From NCBI GenBank assembly GCA_009602725.1, contig WELB01000187.1, forward strand, positions 69,192 through 123,595: 54,404 nt of DNA, in the 5' to 3' direction. The stretch comes from Spirogloea muscicola (taxonomy: Eukaryota; Streptophyta; Zygnematophyceae; Spirogloeales; Spirogloeaceae). Under the pieces are notes generated by a model, which was not told the DNA's origin, did not search any database, and saw nothing but the letters and a program-made list of their open reading frames with translations. A program made the position numbers and the translations under genes. Positions 1 through 11,715 of this stretch are shown here, piece by piece. The first letter of the stretch is position 1. Every line of letters begins with the position of its first letter.

Positions 1-164
1 GGGGGGGGGGCGGGGGGTGCCGGGGCTTGGGGCCACCTGGGGCCTATTCCTACTGCTGTTTGGCGGCGCCGCGCCGTCTGGGGCACACCCGCGGCAGTTG
101 GGCGAGGGGACCAGCACCGGGAATAGGAATAGGGGGCGCCGGGCAGGCCGCCGGAACGGCGGCC

Positions 165-310
165 CCCGGGCCGCCGTCTGGAATAGGGAGGAATAGATGG
201 GCAGCCGCGCGCCGGAATAGATGGCCGCGACCGGACCGCGCCGCGGCAGCCGGGCTGGGCCGCCGTCTGGAATAGATGGGGCAGCCGCGGGCCGGAATAG
301 ATGGGGCGCC
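165..310. repeat. GC-rich tandem repeat with GGAATAGATGG core
   Basis: A roughly 85-90 nt unit is repeated imperfectly. The phrase CCGCCGTCTGGAATAG occurs near 171 and again near 260, and GCCGGAATAGATGG near 210 and 291. The stretch before it (1-164) is G-rich and carries related single copies. No coding signal is convincing; the open frames here only reflect GC richness. Confidence 0.6.
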
Positions 311-714
311 CCCGGAAGCTCCCGCGGCAGACGGCGGGGGCGGCGTGGCGGGGCGTCGCCATGCAGTCCGGTCGCGTGGTGAAGGCCTTCCCGTTGAGAG
401 ATATAAGATACGACTCTTCCAGCAAATGGCGGAGGCTGTGATTGGTTAGCCCAGAAAAAGAATGAAGAAAGTTCGAAGGGGCCAGAAAAGCGTTAAAGAA
501 CAAAGCGACTCACGCGGCTCTGGGGTGCTCAATATGTCGCTGTTGCTGTACTCTCTTGTATAGCTGTGGTTTTGGCGCCCTTCGGCCCCTTCAGACCGTG
601 TTCATTTCTTTTTCGGGCTGGCCTTTCATAGCCACTGCCTTACATTGGAAAAAGGGCTGTTTCTTTTGTCGCGCATCCGCAAGTCAGAGAAAGTAGTCTC
701 TGGGTAGCGGGTCC

Positions 715-850
715 ACTGTCTATAGCCAGAGGCTGCAGCAAAGCTTGACCGGCACGCAGGTGCAACGCGTGTGCCACTGACGCTGCAGGCGCCTGCGATA
801 CACCTGGGCAAGAGAGCCTGCCGCGTCGAAGCAGTACAGTAGAAGTGGCT
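715..850 (-). mobile_element. LINE ORF C-terminal remnant
   Basis: Read on the minus strand, this encodes a short segment with AAGSLAQVYRRRL, nearly the same as AAGSLAQVYRMRL in the longer LINE remnant at 41106-41801. The following bases match that copy at DNA level but are frameshifted, so the arginine/alanine-rich tail is lost. It is a decayed fragment with no intact ORF. Confidence 0.6.
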
Positions 851-2244
851 CTTCCCAATGGGGCGGGCCTGTGAAAAGCCAACCCCGAAAGAATGGCAGA
901 GGAAGCCCACACCCGCCGATGAGCCACAGCCGCCCGCGCCGCCCGGCCGCTTCCACCGGTTTGGGAAGCAGCCGCTCGCCGCACCCACGTCGCTCGTCAC
1001 CCCCACGGTGGCAGTCGCCGGCACAGCCACCGGCGGCCCCACGGCAAGGCGCCTATTTACCGGCTTCGCCCGACGGCGCTGGCGGCCCCGTGCCGCGGGC
1101 GACCGGCCCGCATCCGAGCCGGCCGGCTAGCCGCGACAACGGGGGCCTATATATAGAGAGACGCTTCCGAAGCGGGCGGTGGCTGGGAGAAGGCCAGCTC
1201 AGAGTATATATATATAGGGCCCCGCTCGCTGGCGCGGGGGCGTGCGACGTGGCCGCGCGCAACGGCGACGAGCTGGCGACGGCGCGGGGTGGGGTCAGGC
1301 GGTGCGCATGATGTGAAGCTGGAGGGCCGAGCCCGAGCTGCGCGCCTGTTCAAGGCGAACAGTCGGCTGCCACCACGACGCGGCCCATTCGCAGTAGTCA
1401 TGAAGAGTAACTACATTGCTTTGGGCTGGCCTCTCAAAGCCATTGCCTTCAGTTGGAAAAGCTGTCCTGGGCCGGCTGGGGAGCTTCGCCGCCTCCCGAG
1501 CAGAAAGAAGCCGCGCGCGGTGCGCATGAAATGAAAGGGTGGCCAATTCCAAGTCAGTATGTTCTTCAGTCAAAAAGCTAGTGCGCAAAAAGTGGAGCTA
1601 CAGGGGCCGAAGCTAAGCTGGCTAAGGCACACAGTGTGACGTGAGCAGGGCAGCAGGCATGCGGCGCGCGGGGCCCGCCTCCCGGCGTGGCGCTGAGTGG
1701 CGGGGAAGCCCGGGCCCAGGCGTGCCGCCGGGAGAGGGGCCGCCATTGCCGGGTCCGCCTTCGTCTCTCGGACGAGCCCCTTCCACACAGCGCGCCACTG
1801 ATGGCCCCCCGGCGCGAGGGCCTCGTGGGGCGGCCCCCGCCTCCGCGGCCGCAAATATGGCGGGCCACGCCCCCCTGGGCTGGCCATTGGCCTCGTTGGA
1901 CTGGCCGTGAAGGCCATCACGCGTCCCTGTTGTCAGAGCTTCTTCCTGCTCTTTAGTGGGGCCATCGGGCCTCGTTGCGGGAAGTGCTTCCCCACTACTC
2001 CACCCCGCCCGCCGGCTCACCTACCCCGTGCCGCACAGGCGCCGCTGCCGGAGGCCAGGCTGGCCGAAGCCGACGTCCCCTACCTGGGCAGGCGCCTGCT
2101 CCCACGCGTGCCCGCCATGGCGGCAACTCGCCTCGAAGCTCGGCCTTGGCCGCAGCCTCTCCAACCACGTGCGCGTCCGTGCCGCACGGCGGCCCGCCTC
2201 AGGCGGAGCCGCAATGATGGCGAGGCCTGCCGTCCACTCTCTCT

Positions 2245-2345
2245 GGGCTGGCCGCTCACAGCCCCCGCCCCCCACCATGGAGAAAAACTAGGACGCTTCC
2301 AGTATAGAAAACAATAGTGGGCGGGTGGCTGTTATAGGCCAGCCC
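2245..2345. repeat. GGGCTGGCC fold-back element (full copy)
   Basis: The left arm begins TCTCTGGGCTGGCC and continues through CACAGCCCCCGCCC. The right arm is its imperfect reverse complement: GGGCGGGTGGCTGT, then AGGCCAGCCCAGGGA. The arms are separated by about 40 nt, so the transcript could form a hairpin. Half or full copies occur near 598-660, 3290-3335, 14925-14975, 15062-15160 and 38555-38590. No protein is encoded; it looks like a short non-autonomous palindromic element. Confidence 0.6.
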
Positions 2346-2412
2346 AGGGAAAAGAGAGAGAAGGCGCGCGGGGCGCATGAATTGAAAGGGAGGCCAATTC
2401 AAGCCAATACTT
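2345..2412 (-). repeat. Conserved dispersed ~50-nt motif
   Basis: Contains GGCGCGCGGGGCGCATGAAT followed by TGAAAGGGAGGCCAATT. The same block, in either orientation, occurs near 1500-1555, 4970-5022, 17583-17640, 37990-38052, 38236-38287 and 38828-38872. It often sits next to LINE 3' ends or GGGCTGGCC units, so it is probably part of a retroelement 3' region or of a short element mobilised by it. Confidence 0.6.
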
Positions 2413-5289
2413 TGAAAAGAATGAACGAAGTTCGAAGAAACGAAGTTCGAGAAAGAAAAGACGTGGCCTCTCACAGCCTCTGCTGTCAATCTGGACGAGC
2501 TGTTGCTGTCTACGTTGTCTTCCCAGTCAGAGATTGCGGGCCCAACTGCCGGCGCTTGCGGGCCCCAGAGAGAAGGCGCGCGGGCCCCAGAGAAGAAGAA
2601 GTGGCACTCCCAATGGGGGCAAGGGCTGTGAAAAGCCAGCCCGAAAAGAATTGACAAAGGTTCGAAGGGGCCAAAATCGCTTAGCAGCTACGAAGGGGCC
2701 TGAAGAAGCTATGTCAGTTAGGGGGAGGGTGGACCAGTCAGTAGTTACGAGTGAGGAGCCTCAAATCCGACAGACTAGCTGCCGGAAATCCCCCTGACGA
2801 AAGCCGGAGGCCGCAGCGAGAGCACGGCCAGCACGAAGATGCAAGGCTTCCCCCAGAGAGGGAAATCGGGTTGGTCGCCCCGTGTATAAAGTAGGCCCAT
2901 GTTTTGCTCATTCCCTTGCGTTTCGAACGCAGTCTGTCGGCTGGGCTTGGCCTCCCGTTCGATCCACGCGCAAGGGCGCGCCTCCCTCTCGACGGGGACG
3001 CGATGACGGGCTCGCCTGTGGGGACGGGGCCAGCTTCGTCCGACTAGGAAGTGAGCTCTTCCACACTTGATTCACTTACTTACTTCACTGTGTGCTATAG
3101 AGCTTACTCTGGCGGACAAGATCCGAAAGGGCCTAATGGCGCAAAGAGCAGGATACTAGTCACTGAGACGTCAGCAAGTGGGCTCTCAGTAACCTCTAGT
3201 CAGTAAGTGCAAGTCCGAATAACCAGAGGGCGGAAGACGCTGTGTGCTTTACCGCTTTGCTGGCCCCTTCGAATTTCAGTCAACACTTTCTCTGGCCTGG
3301 CCAATCACAGCCATCGCCCTATTCTGGATCTGTTTTAGTCTCATCATCAAGACCGGGAGGGGCATAAAGACGAGCTCGCCTCGTCTTTCTGCCCTTACCC
3401 TCACGTCCCGGCTACCTTCTTCGTTGTGAGAGCCACATTCATTCTGCTGCCTCTCCTGACCCCTCCTTCCGGGCTGGCCTTCCACCTTGTCAATTCTTTC
3501 CGGGCTGACTGTTCAGCCCTTGCCCCCTTCAGGCGAGCTACTTCTTCCACTTCACCTTTCAATCTCTCTGTGGGCTAGCCCTCTCACAGGCGTCCCCCAT
3601 TGAAAAGGCTTCTCGCTATCGGGCTAGCCTTCATGCTTGCAACAGCCTGTTTCAGGCTATTTGCTACAATTAATTTGCGGCTGGGCTGGGCTTATTGAGC
3701 GCCCATTCGTCAAAGCAACGTTGCATGGCTGCATAGTATGAGCTTTCCGGCCCTGTGCTTTCCGGCCCTTTCGGTGGCTGAGAGACGTCAGCTCAAGCAA
3801 AGAGAGGCAGTGGCTGTTAAAGCTCAAAAGTAGAATGAATAGAGGCTCTTAGAAGAAAGCTCAGAGCCCTTGAGTGGAACAGGCTTTGTTGAGCAGCACC
3901 AGCAAGAGGGGGCCCAACAGAGCGAGAGTGCCATCATTTGCTGAGCCTCGGGCACGGCTGGTCAGCAGGCCGAGCAGGCTGGCAGCAGGAAAATGCACCT
4001 CTGCAGACGTGGGAAGTAACAGCAAGAAATTATGCTGGTGCAAAGCTGTAGTCTTTTTAATACCAAGGCTAGAGAAGAGGGCAGGCTAGCGGAATTTGTG
4101 CTTTCCTTGTTGCCGCGGCTAATCGCACGACCCAAGCCTGGTCGCTATCGCATCAATTGAGGCCATTGTGCACAAGGAACACGTGCCTGAGTCCTGCGAC
4201 TGTGGGCGCGTTGACAGCCATCGCCCCCTTGTGGTCCCCCTTGTTGAAATGCTTCTCTCTGTTCAGGCGCATTGGGCTGTGGTTGTACAGATCGCCCACT
4301 GCCTCCCATCTCCGGCATTCCGAGAAGAAACTCCTGAAATAAGCTCTTCCAAAAGAAGCTCTGTGACTAGAACGAGACGACCTGCTGTCAGCAGGTCGTC
4401 TCGCCCCTTTCAGGAAAATTTTGTGTGTTAGAAACAAACGAAGGCCAAAAAATGGCCAAGTCCAAAGGCAAGAACATCTAAAGACCTACAGCAGATTGAC
4501 CCGCTCAGTAACCACGGGTCAATACGTAAAGGTCGCTGATTGATGCCTGAGGAGCCTATCGCCCGATCTCTCGCCCCATTCAGGAGCTCATCGCCCAATC
4601 TCCTGCTGCCTTGTCAGCAGGTCGTCTCGCCCCTTCCAGGGGCTCGTCTCTTGCTCGCCTTGCTGCTCTGCAGTTGGTTGTGGAGGCTCCCTTCAGTCGC
4701 CTCCGCTCCAGCGTTCCTGCAAGTCGTCTCGTCATCTCGCCCCTTGCAGATGCTCGTCTCCGCCACGCTTGCTGTCCTGCATGCAGGTGGTTGCGGAGGC
4801 TCGCTTCACTCGGAGGCTCGCCTCCTAACCATCGCTCCTGCAGGTAGAATCGTTGCCTTGCTGCGTTCCCCGACCCTCTGGACCTTGTCCCAATGCTTTG
4901 CCTGACCTAAATCCGTCGTTAACAGCCACCGCCCCCTTGAAATCATTTCAGAAGCTGAAGCTCTTCCAATAAGGTGATGCGGTGCGCATGAAATGAAAGG
5001 GAGGCCAAGCCGAGCCAGGACACTGTACAGGCAGAAAAAGTAGTGTGAAGGATGGGGCTCACAAAGCGAAGCTCAAATGGAGGCGTTGGCCAGCCCAAGG
5101 GGAATGGACAAGGTACAGGTGAAGCCCCGACACAAAATGGCCAACTACTCAGCAAAGCTGCTTCTCCTGCTTATCTGCGTGAGTGCACCTTGTCCATTCT
5201 GATGTGAGCCCTTTCTTCCACAGGCATCCCCCCCTCCACATAGCTTCTCCTGCAAAGGTGGTGCTACTTCAGACGGCCTTTCAGTGATC

Positions 5290-5500
5290 CCTGGAAAGCA
5301 CCAGAGAGCTGGGCGAGCTTTTAGTTGGTGGCAGAAGGGCTTGGGATCTGCCATCTGGTAGTTAGGCATCGGTAGCAATCCTTTATGTGATGACCCGTGG
5401 TAACTGAGCGGGTCAATTGGCAGTGGACAATGCACGTCATCAGATGTGCTTGCCTTTGTACTTGGCCACTTCGGCCTTCGATTACACGCATTTCCCACCC
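5290..5500 (+). mobile_element. LINE 3' end and 3' untranslated tail
   Basis: The sequence matches, with gaps, the plus-strand copy at 15400-15625. Shared blocks include AACTGAGCGGGTCA, GATGTGCTTGCCTTTGT and CTTGGCCACT. The coding part is too damaged to translate. The copy lies just upstream of the ETF-ubiquinone oxidoreductase start, so it may border or overlap that gene's promoter. Confidence 0.5.
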
Positions 5501-5689
5501 AGTCAACGATCCCCCCTCGACGTCGGCAGGCCGCGTTCCCCCACCAACGGCAATCGAATCTAATGGTTTCTGAATCAACGCCACCTCCTCGGCCAGCGTG
5601 GCGCGGCAGCGTGGCAGCCGACCGCCGCTGACGAGGCTGCTCTGTCAACGAGGAACTCCGTCGCAATTCCCAAGCTCCCCGGGGCCGCC

Positions 5690-8600
5690 ATGGCTGCCGG
5701 GCGCGCCTTGGCGCGCGGCCCGCTCCGCGCGCGCGCCCTCGCGCGACGGCTCCCGCCTCCGCAGNCGCCTCCGCCGCGGCGGCTGCCGCCGCCTCCCGAG
5801 CCGGCCTCTCGGCGACGCCTCTCGACGACCAGCCGCGACCTCCCGGCGAGAGAGAGCATGGACTTCGACGTGGTCATCGTCGGGGCAGGGCCCTCGGGGC
5901 TGGCGGCCGCAATCCGCCTCAAGCAGCTGTCCTCGGACCTGAACGTATGCGTCGTCGAGAAGGGAGCTGAAGTTGGTGCGCACCAGCCTGCAGTGCAACA
6001 CCTCTGTCCTCTCGGCTCAGCGTGTCACGACCACTGCCACTTTTGGAAAGCCCCTCTGCTTCCTGGGTGCAGCATTAGCTCCCGCTTACAGTGAATGGGA
6101 TTTGAGTTGCGAGTTTAGTTCTTCACTCAGATATTGCATGCGCAGGCTTCCCCTTGTCTCGCTGTGCACGACTGTTTCATTGATTACGTGTGCCTTCGCC
6201 ACTGTCATCATCAGGCGCGCACGTCCTCTCCGGGAATGTTCTAGAGACTCGAGCGCTGGACGAGCTCCTTCCTGACTGGAAAGAGAGGCAGGTACCAATG
6301 CGCACGGGGAGGAATTTGTGCAGCAGATGTGTCTGAAAAGCCGACGGCGAGTAGAGCTAGATGTGGAGCATCTAGTCATTGACAGCTGGACGATCTTAAT
6401 GCAGGCTCCTGTGAGCACACCGGTCAGCAGTGATCGCTTCTACCTACTTACGAGAAAGCACCAGCTCCGCTTGCCCTCGCCCTTCAAGAATGATGGAAAC
6501 TACGTCATCAGGTTGGTACCAAGGCCTGGCATGCGAGTTCCCTAAGGCTTTCTGCTAAACAGTTAAATCTGAGGCGAACTTTTGTTGGCTTTTGCATGAA
6601 CTCTGTAGAGGTTGGCACTGGCAACGCCTTCATTGCAGAAACAGCAGAAATGGAGGGAGATTCTTGTACAACTGACACTTGCATGGAGCGGGGAAGTGGC
6701 GGGGTTCAGCTTGAGCCAACTGGTCCGATGGTTAGCAGCTCGCGCAGAGGAACTCGGCGTTGAGATCTTTCCTGGGTTTGCAGCTAGTGAGGTACGCTCT
6801 ACCGATCGCCCCAAGGCTCCACCAGGCGGTCTAAGATTGAAATCCATTTCATCGTCCAGGGCAGGGGTGACCTTCTAGACACAATAGCTCAAATAGTAGC
6901 GTAGCAAGACCTTTCAGCAGAAGTTGAAAACTGGACAAGGGTTTGGCCTTCCTATGTATCTGTGATTGACATGTTTGAGGGCACTGGTTGCATATTACGC
7001 GGTTGATCAGTCAATATTGGCACATGGCAGGTGCTCTACAAGGACTCACACGTTGTCGGCATCGCTACCAACAATGTTGGTGTGCGAAAAGATGGGTCGT
7101 TAGGGCCCAACTTCCAGCAGGGGATGGAGCTCCGAGGTGAGGATATCAAGCGCTATTTTTGTTACTACCTGCAATGACAGGGACATAGCATATCACAGGG
7201 GCATGGCATACTTACATCAAGTATGCCTTTGAGTGAACACTGACTTTGAACACTGACTTTCAAGACCTGGCTTAGCTGGTGCCTTGCTCCTGTTGAAGAC
7301 CTCGCGAGGCATGATATGTGATCCTGTATATGCTTTGAGGGATAGGCTGGTTCATTGAGCAGTTTGATGTTTGTCAGGCCAGGTCACTCTCTTTGGGGAA
7401 GGGTGCAGAGGATCACTTAGTGAGGTGCGAACATGCTGCTTGCAGCCATATATTTGCTACTGGATGGCCTTCATATGCTATATTTTGCTGCGTCCTTAAT
7501 CAGTTCTCCTGAATTGGCAGACATTGATTGCGAAGTACGACTTGCGAGCCAAGTCAAAAGCAGAGCACCAGACATATGCCCTTGGCATCAAGGAGGTTAG
7601 CCAACATCTCATGCCTTTCCTTAACGAGTACTGTGTCTTCTGTATACGTTGCAATGAAACTACTGCAGGCAGTTCCTTAGCTTGACTGTTGACCTCCCTT
7701 AATTCTGCTGAGCAACAATCACCACTGCACTTGATACATTAGCCTAAGTTCTGTTCTCAGGTCTGGGAAGTTGAAGAGTCAAAGCACCACCCAGGAGAGG
7801 TCCTGCACACAGTGGGGTATCCACTCGACAACAAGACATACGGGGGATCGTTCATATACCACATGGACAATCGCCAGGCATGCATATGTGGCACCACTTT
7901 AACAGCACGCAACAGTGTGATGCCTAGAGTCCCCATACCCTTAGGCTTGGAAGTCAGATTTAAGGCTGACAAGCTTTACTCCTGTGCCAACAAAGTGCTC
8001 CTCTGGGCTGAGTTATCCTCTCATATCTGAAGGTTGCCTTGGGACTCATTACTGCTCTGGACTACAAGAACCCTTACATGAGCCCCTTCCAGGAATTTCA
8101 GGCAAGTAAGCTGATTGAGGTCTATTAAGGGTGATGTACAATAACTGTTGATTTATTGCACTTTCATGTGTTTCATGCCTGTGCTTGGTTGCTAGTACCG
8201 TTTTGCTGAACCTAAGCAGACGCTTAAGCTTGACTGTCATTGTCAGTGAGCATTCACGGTTTGCTAATTTATTGCCGTAGCTTCCAGGGCTTGCATGCCC
8301 AACTGTTGTCCTCAGAAAGCCGAAGCTGCGGGGTGGGGGACCTCCTAAAGACACAGTCGCTATTATGGTAGCTAATGAAGGGCTCAGGTTTGGGTGACTG
8401 TATGTTTGCAGAAGTGGAAGCAACACCCCTTCATACGGCCGTTGCTGGAAGGAGGACAGGTTGTGCAATATGGTGCAAGGAGCCTCAATGAGGGAGGATA
8501 CCAGGTTGGTTGCACAACCTCCTGCCTCTGCCAGCTTGATATTGTCAAGGGTCAGGAGTAGCCTAATTGAGATATGAGAACTATTGGATTTTTAAATGGT

Positions 8601-11024
8601 AGCAGTGATCAGTTGTCCAAATCATGTTGATGAACTTGCATCGTGGTGTCCCAGTGATACTTCGCACGTAAGCTGACAGCCTTTTGCTCAGCGTGCACAT
8701 AAAGTTGCCCTTAAGCAGGATGTAATTACTACTCTTGGCTATATGGGCAATGCTACTTTTCATCACAGAAATGTAGTCTGTGTTGCCTGTATTGTGTATC
8801 TAGTCTGTGCCCAAGCTTGCCTTTCCTGGAGGAGCTCTCCTTGGCGACGCCGCTGGATTCCTCAATGTTCTCAAGATCAAGGGCACCCACACAGCTATGA
8901 AGTCAGGTACTGCAGCAGATTGAGGAAGCAGCTGTAGCTTCCTAAGTCAGTTAGTGAAAAAGTACCTGCAATCTAGTACAACACCACAACTATCTGCCCA
9001 TTCATGGGTTATATAGGCACTACTCACTTCTCTACTCCACTACATTCAGCAATCAAACAAAGTACAGACCTTCAAACTGACATTGGTCTAGTCGGTTTTC
9101 TTGCTGCATCACCTATAGACCTGGCTGACACCGCCAATTTGTTGCTGGACAGGAATGTTAGCGGCAGAGTTTGCTCACAAAGCTATCGAAAAAGGAGATC
9201 CTTCTGCAATCTTGGCCTACACTGAAGCTGTGAAGCAGTCCTGGATCTGGGAGGAGCTTCGAAAGGCTCGCAACTTCCGCCCTGTAAGCCTTCCTCTAGT
9301 CAGAATCTCTTACCTTATCACCTCTGAGAGGTGCACTAGGTCCAAATTAGATCACTCAAATATTTTAATCTCAAACTTCCTCTTCAACTGTCATTGTCGT
9401 GACTAAGCTGTTTGACACACGCAAACTTTGGGGTTACTGCAACATACAGCATCTACAGGGTCGCTATCCCTAAGTCATACTAACTTGTGTGCTTAGTGTT
9501 GTGCCTGCTCTCAAGGGTTTCAAATATGGCTTGGTGCCTGGAATGATCAATGCAGCCATTGAACAGTCAGTGCTCTCCACCACTCCTTACCTCCATCATA
9601 CTCCTGTAACACCAGTCTTACCATCATACTACTGTATCACCTGTCATAGGTGTTACTGACGACACAGTTGCAATTTCATATCCCTTCGACATGTCTTGCT
9701 GCATCATTCTGGGAATGCGTAGAAGTCACATTCGTCATACTCAGAAGTCACATTGCTGCCTTAGCAGCCCTAGCAGCCATATTGTGGTTCAACATAGAGT
9801 ATGATTGAGTCATGGCTGAGGATGATTGCTACTTGTATAGGTACGTAACTCACGGACGATCCCCATGGACTTTGACACACGGTCGGCCCGATCATCAGAC
9901 TTTGCAGGTCAATGGCACATCAGGTCCTTGGTCCAGAAGCTTACATGTTATAATTTTGTTGCGTCTGTCATGCACATTGCCTCACAAGGCTACCACACTT
10001 TTTATGCTTTCCAGCTTTCAAGTCTATGTTGTTCCCTACTTTGTCAGTGTTTCAATGTCTACTTATAAGAGCCATCTCATTGTCTTCTCTGACATGCCTA
10101 TGTGTGACAATACCTGTCTCATTGCTCAGCCAAAATCAAGATCGAAGATGATTGAGTATCCACCTCCAGACGGGAAGGTTACATTTGACATCCTCACGTC
10201 TGTTTACAGGTGGATGATCATACTAAGGATGTCAGCTCTGACTAAGTAACAGTTACTCTGCTTGTTGAGCTTTTGATATTTCGAGGATGTTGCAACACTC
10301 TTAGGCTGCCTTGCGAACAAGTTGTGTTTTCAACACTGGCATCATGCACCCAATATTGTCAACATGGTCATGACAAGGTCTGCTCGCATGTGATCTCAAT
10401 TCCAGAAGTGGGACAAACCATGAAGAAGATCAACCAAGTCACCTGAAGCTGAAAGACTCTATCACCGACAACCTTCTACTTTTTGATGGACCTGAAGCCC
10501 GCTATTGCCCAGCCAAGGTGTATGAGTAAGTTCGCAGTGGCCTTAGGAGAACACCAGAACTGTAAATTAGCCCAAATTGCCAGGTGTATTCGTCAACTGC
10601 ATCACCCGCATCCACAGCACTGAACACCTCTAGAATCTCTCAGGAAGAGGCTTTCTGCTTGTTCTGGTATCGGGGCAAATCTATGGCTTTCCTGAATAAG
10701 GCCAACAGGAAGCTTTTGTACTTTTTCAGATACGAAAGTGACGATCGAGGTTCAGCCAAGCTTCACATCAACGCACAAAATTGCCTCCATTGCAAGGTAG
10801 GTTGTTGCCTCTTGGCCTGCCTCCCATAACCATAGAACGTTGCAGTGCTGAGTGGGCATGGCCAAATTTGCTTGCCTTGCCTTTAACAGAGCTCATATCC
10901 CGGACAACCCCGTATGACAAGCGGAGAAAGCTGACTGCAGGCTTGCGACATCAAAGATCCGGGGCAAAACATCAAGTGGACAGTCCCAGAAGGTGGAGGG
11001 GGCCCTGCCTATACTCTTATGTAG
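5690..11024 (+). CDS. ETFQO: Electron transfer flavoprotein:ubiquinone oxidoreductase
   Basis: Passes electrons from the soluble electron-transfer flavoprotein to ubiquinone at the inner mitochondrial membrane, linking acyl-CoA and amino-acid dehydrogenation to respiration. The model has 18 exons and 586 residues: 5690-5975, 6215-6291, 6405-6511, 6710-6791, 7031-7136, 7378-7424, 7521-7595, 7761-7877, 8033-8101, 8412-8504, 8804-8906, 9153-9283, 9516-9565, 9841-9907, 10130-10209, 10406-10525, 10730-10796, 10941-11024. The start ATG has a GCCGCCATGG context and opens an Arg/Pro-rich presequence. The FAD motif GAGPSG is at 65-70. Four cysteines (531, 555, 558, 561; NCLHCKAC core) would hold the 4Fe-4S cluster, and the tail ends in the family's EGGGGPAY motif. 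Introns 8 and 9 use GC donors. One N at 5765 leaves residue 26 unknown. Length is normal for the family. Confidence 0.95.
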
Positions 11025-11062
11025 CAGCGACATGGACAATGACTGTCTGAAAGGATGGCTTT

Positions 11063-11067
11063 TGTAA
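11063..11067 (+). promoter_or_regulatory. TGTAA poly(A) signal of ETFQO
   Basis: TGTAA lies 39 nt past the ETFQO stop codon. It is the motif green algae commonly use for 3'-end formation. Similar motifs follow four other genes in the window, which strengthens the reading. Confidence 0.6.
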
Positions 11068-11715
11068 TCTAGTCATGGTCAGCAATTCTGGCTGTCATAA
11101 TAATCAATCAATTGAGAACAATGCCTGCCGCCGTAGGGAGATGCAATAGCGACCGAGTGCATCTGGCAGTGGACTTCTTGGTCCATGAAACCGCCACTAG
11201 CATTCTTGAGTCTCCTTTCCAGAGGACCTCAGGCAAGTTTGCGAGACAATAGTGGAAAATCGATGCACTTAAAGATAGGAGCTTCTCCTTGGCAGTGCCC
11301 AGCATCGTCTGCTGTCTTTCCTGCCCCAAGTACATGCTGCATTGATAAGAACTCTAAGGAAGGGCGTGAGGCGACTGAGCAGGCGGATATCGCCCCTGAT
11401 GCAGGCATGGAAATGTAGCACACAAATCCAGTAGTGAGTGCTGTAGCCTTGCCAGCTTTGCACCTGTGGAGCTACTACAGCTGCAGCTGATAAGCTGCCG
11501 GTGTTGCCGAGGAAAGGCTCATGCAAAAACAATGAAAAAATGGCAACCTCTAAAGACAAAAGTGGCAGCGTCAAGGTAGCTCGATGGCTGCGGGGTAATA
11601 AATCAGGTGTGCAAAAAGGCCAAGAGGCAGCAGCCACTAGCTGGAGCTGCGTGCTCCTGCAGCTTTGTGAGGCAGCAAAGCGGCGAATGGTACAAGGGCC
11701 CCGCCCACCACAGTC
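11068..11715. other. Intergenic, no recognisable gene
   Basis: About 650 nt between ETFQO and the uncertain minus-strand gene. Short open frames exist on both strands but none shows family motifs or connects through splice sites. I see no repeats of the families found elsewhere. Confidence 0.4.

Larger units (their letters stand above)
311..5289. other. Gene-poor region of retroelement debris and fold-back repeats
   Basis: No gene could be supported. Every open frame is short and none continues through plausible splice sites. The region is a mosaic of dispersed repeats also found elsewhere in the window: GGGCTGGCC fold-back units, the conserved motif around CCTCCCTTTCAATTCATGC and its complement, and sequence resembling LINE 3' ends (near 720-850 and 4440-4560 on the minus strand). 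The intervening sequence (about 2700-3250 and 3600-4440) holds nothing I recognise. Confidence 0.6.

Noticed and set aside
2640-2700. GGTTCGAAGGGGCC blocks resembling a tRNA B box
   Set aside because: No A box, cloverleaf or acceptor stem could be found nearby. The block recurs as part of the dispersed repeats, so no tRNA gene is called.
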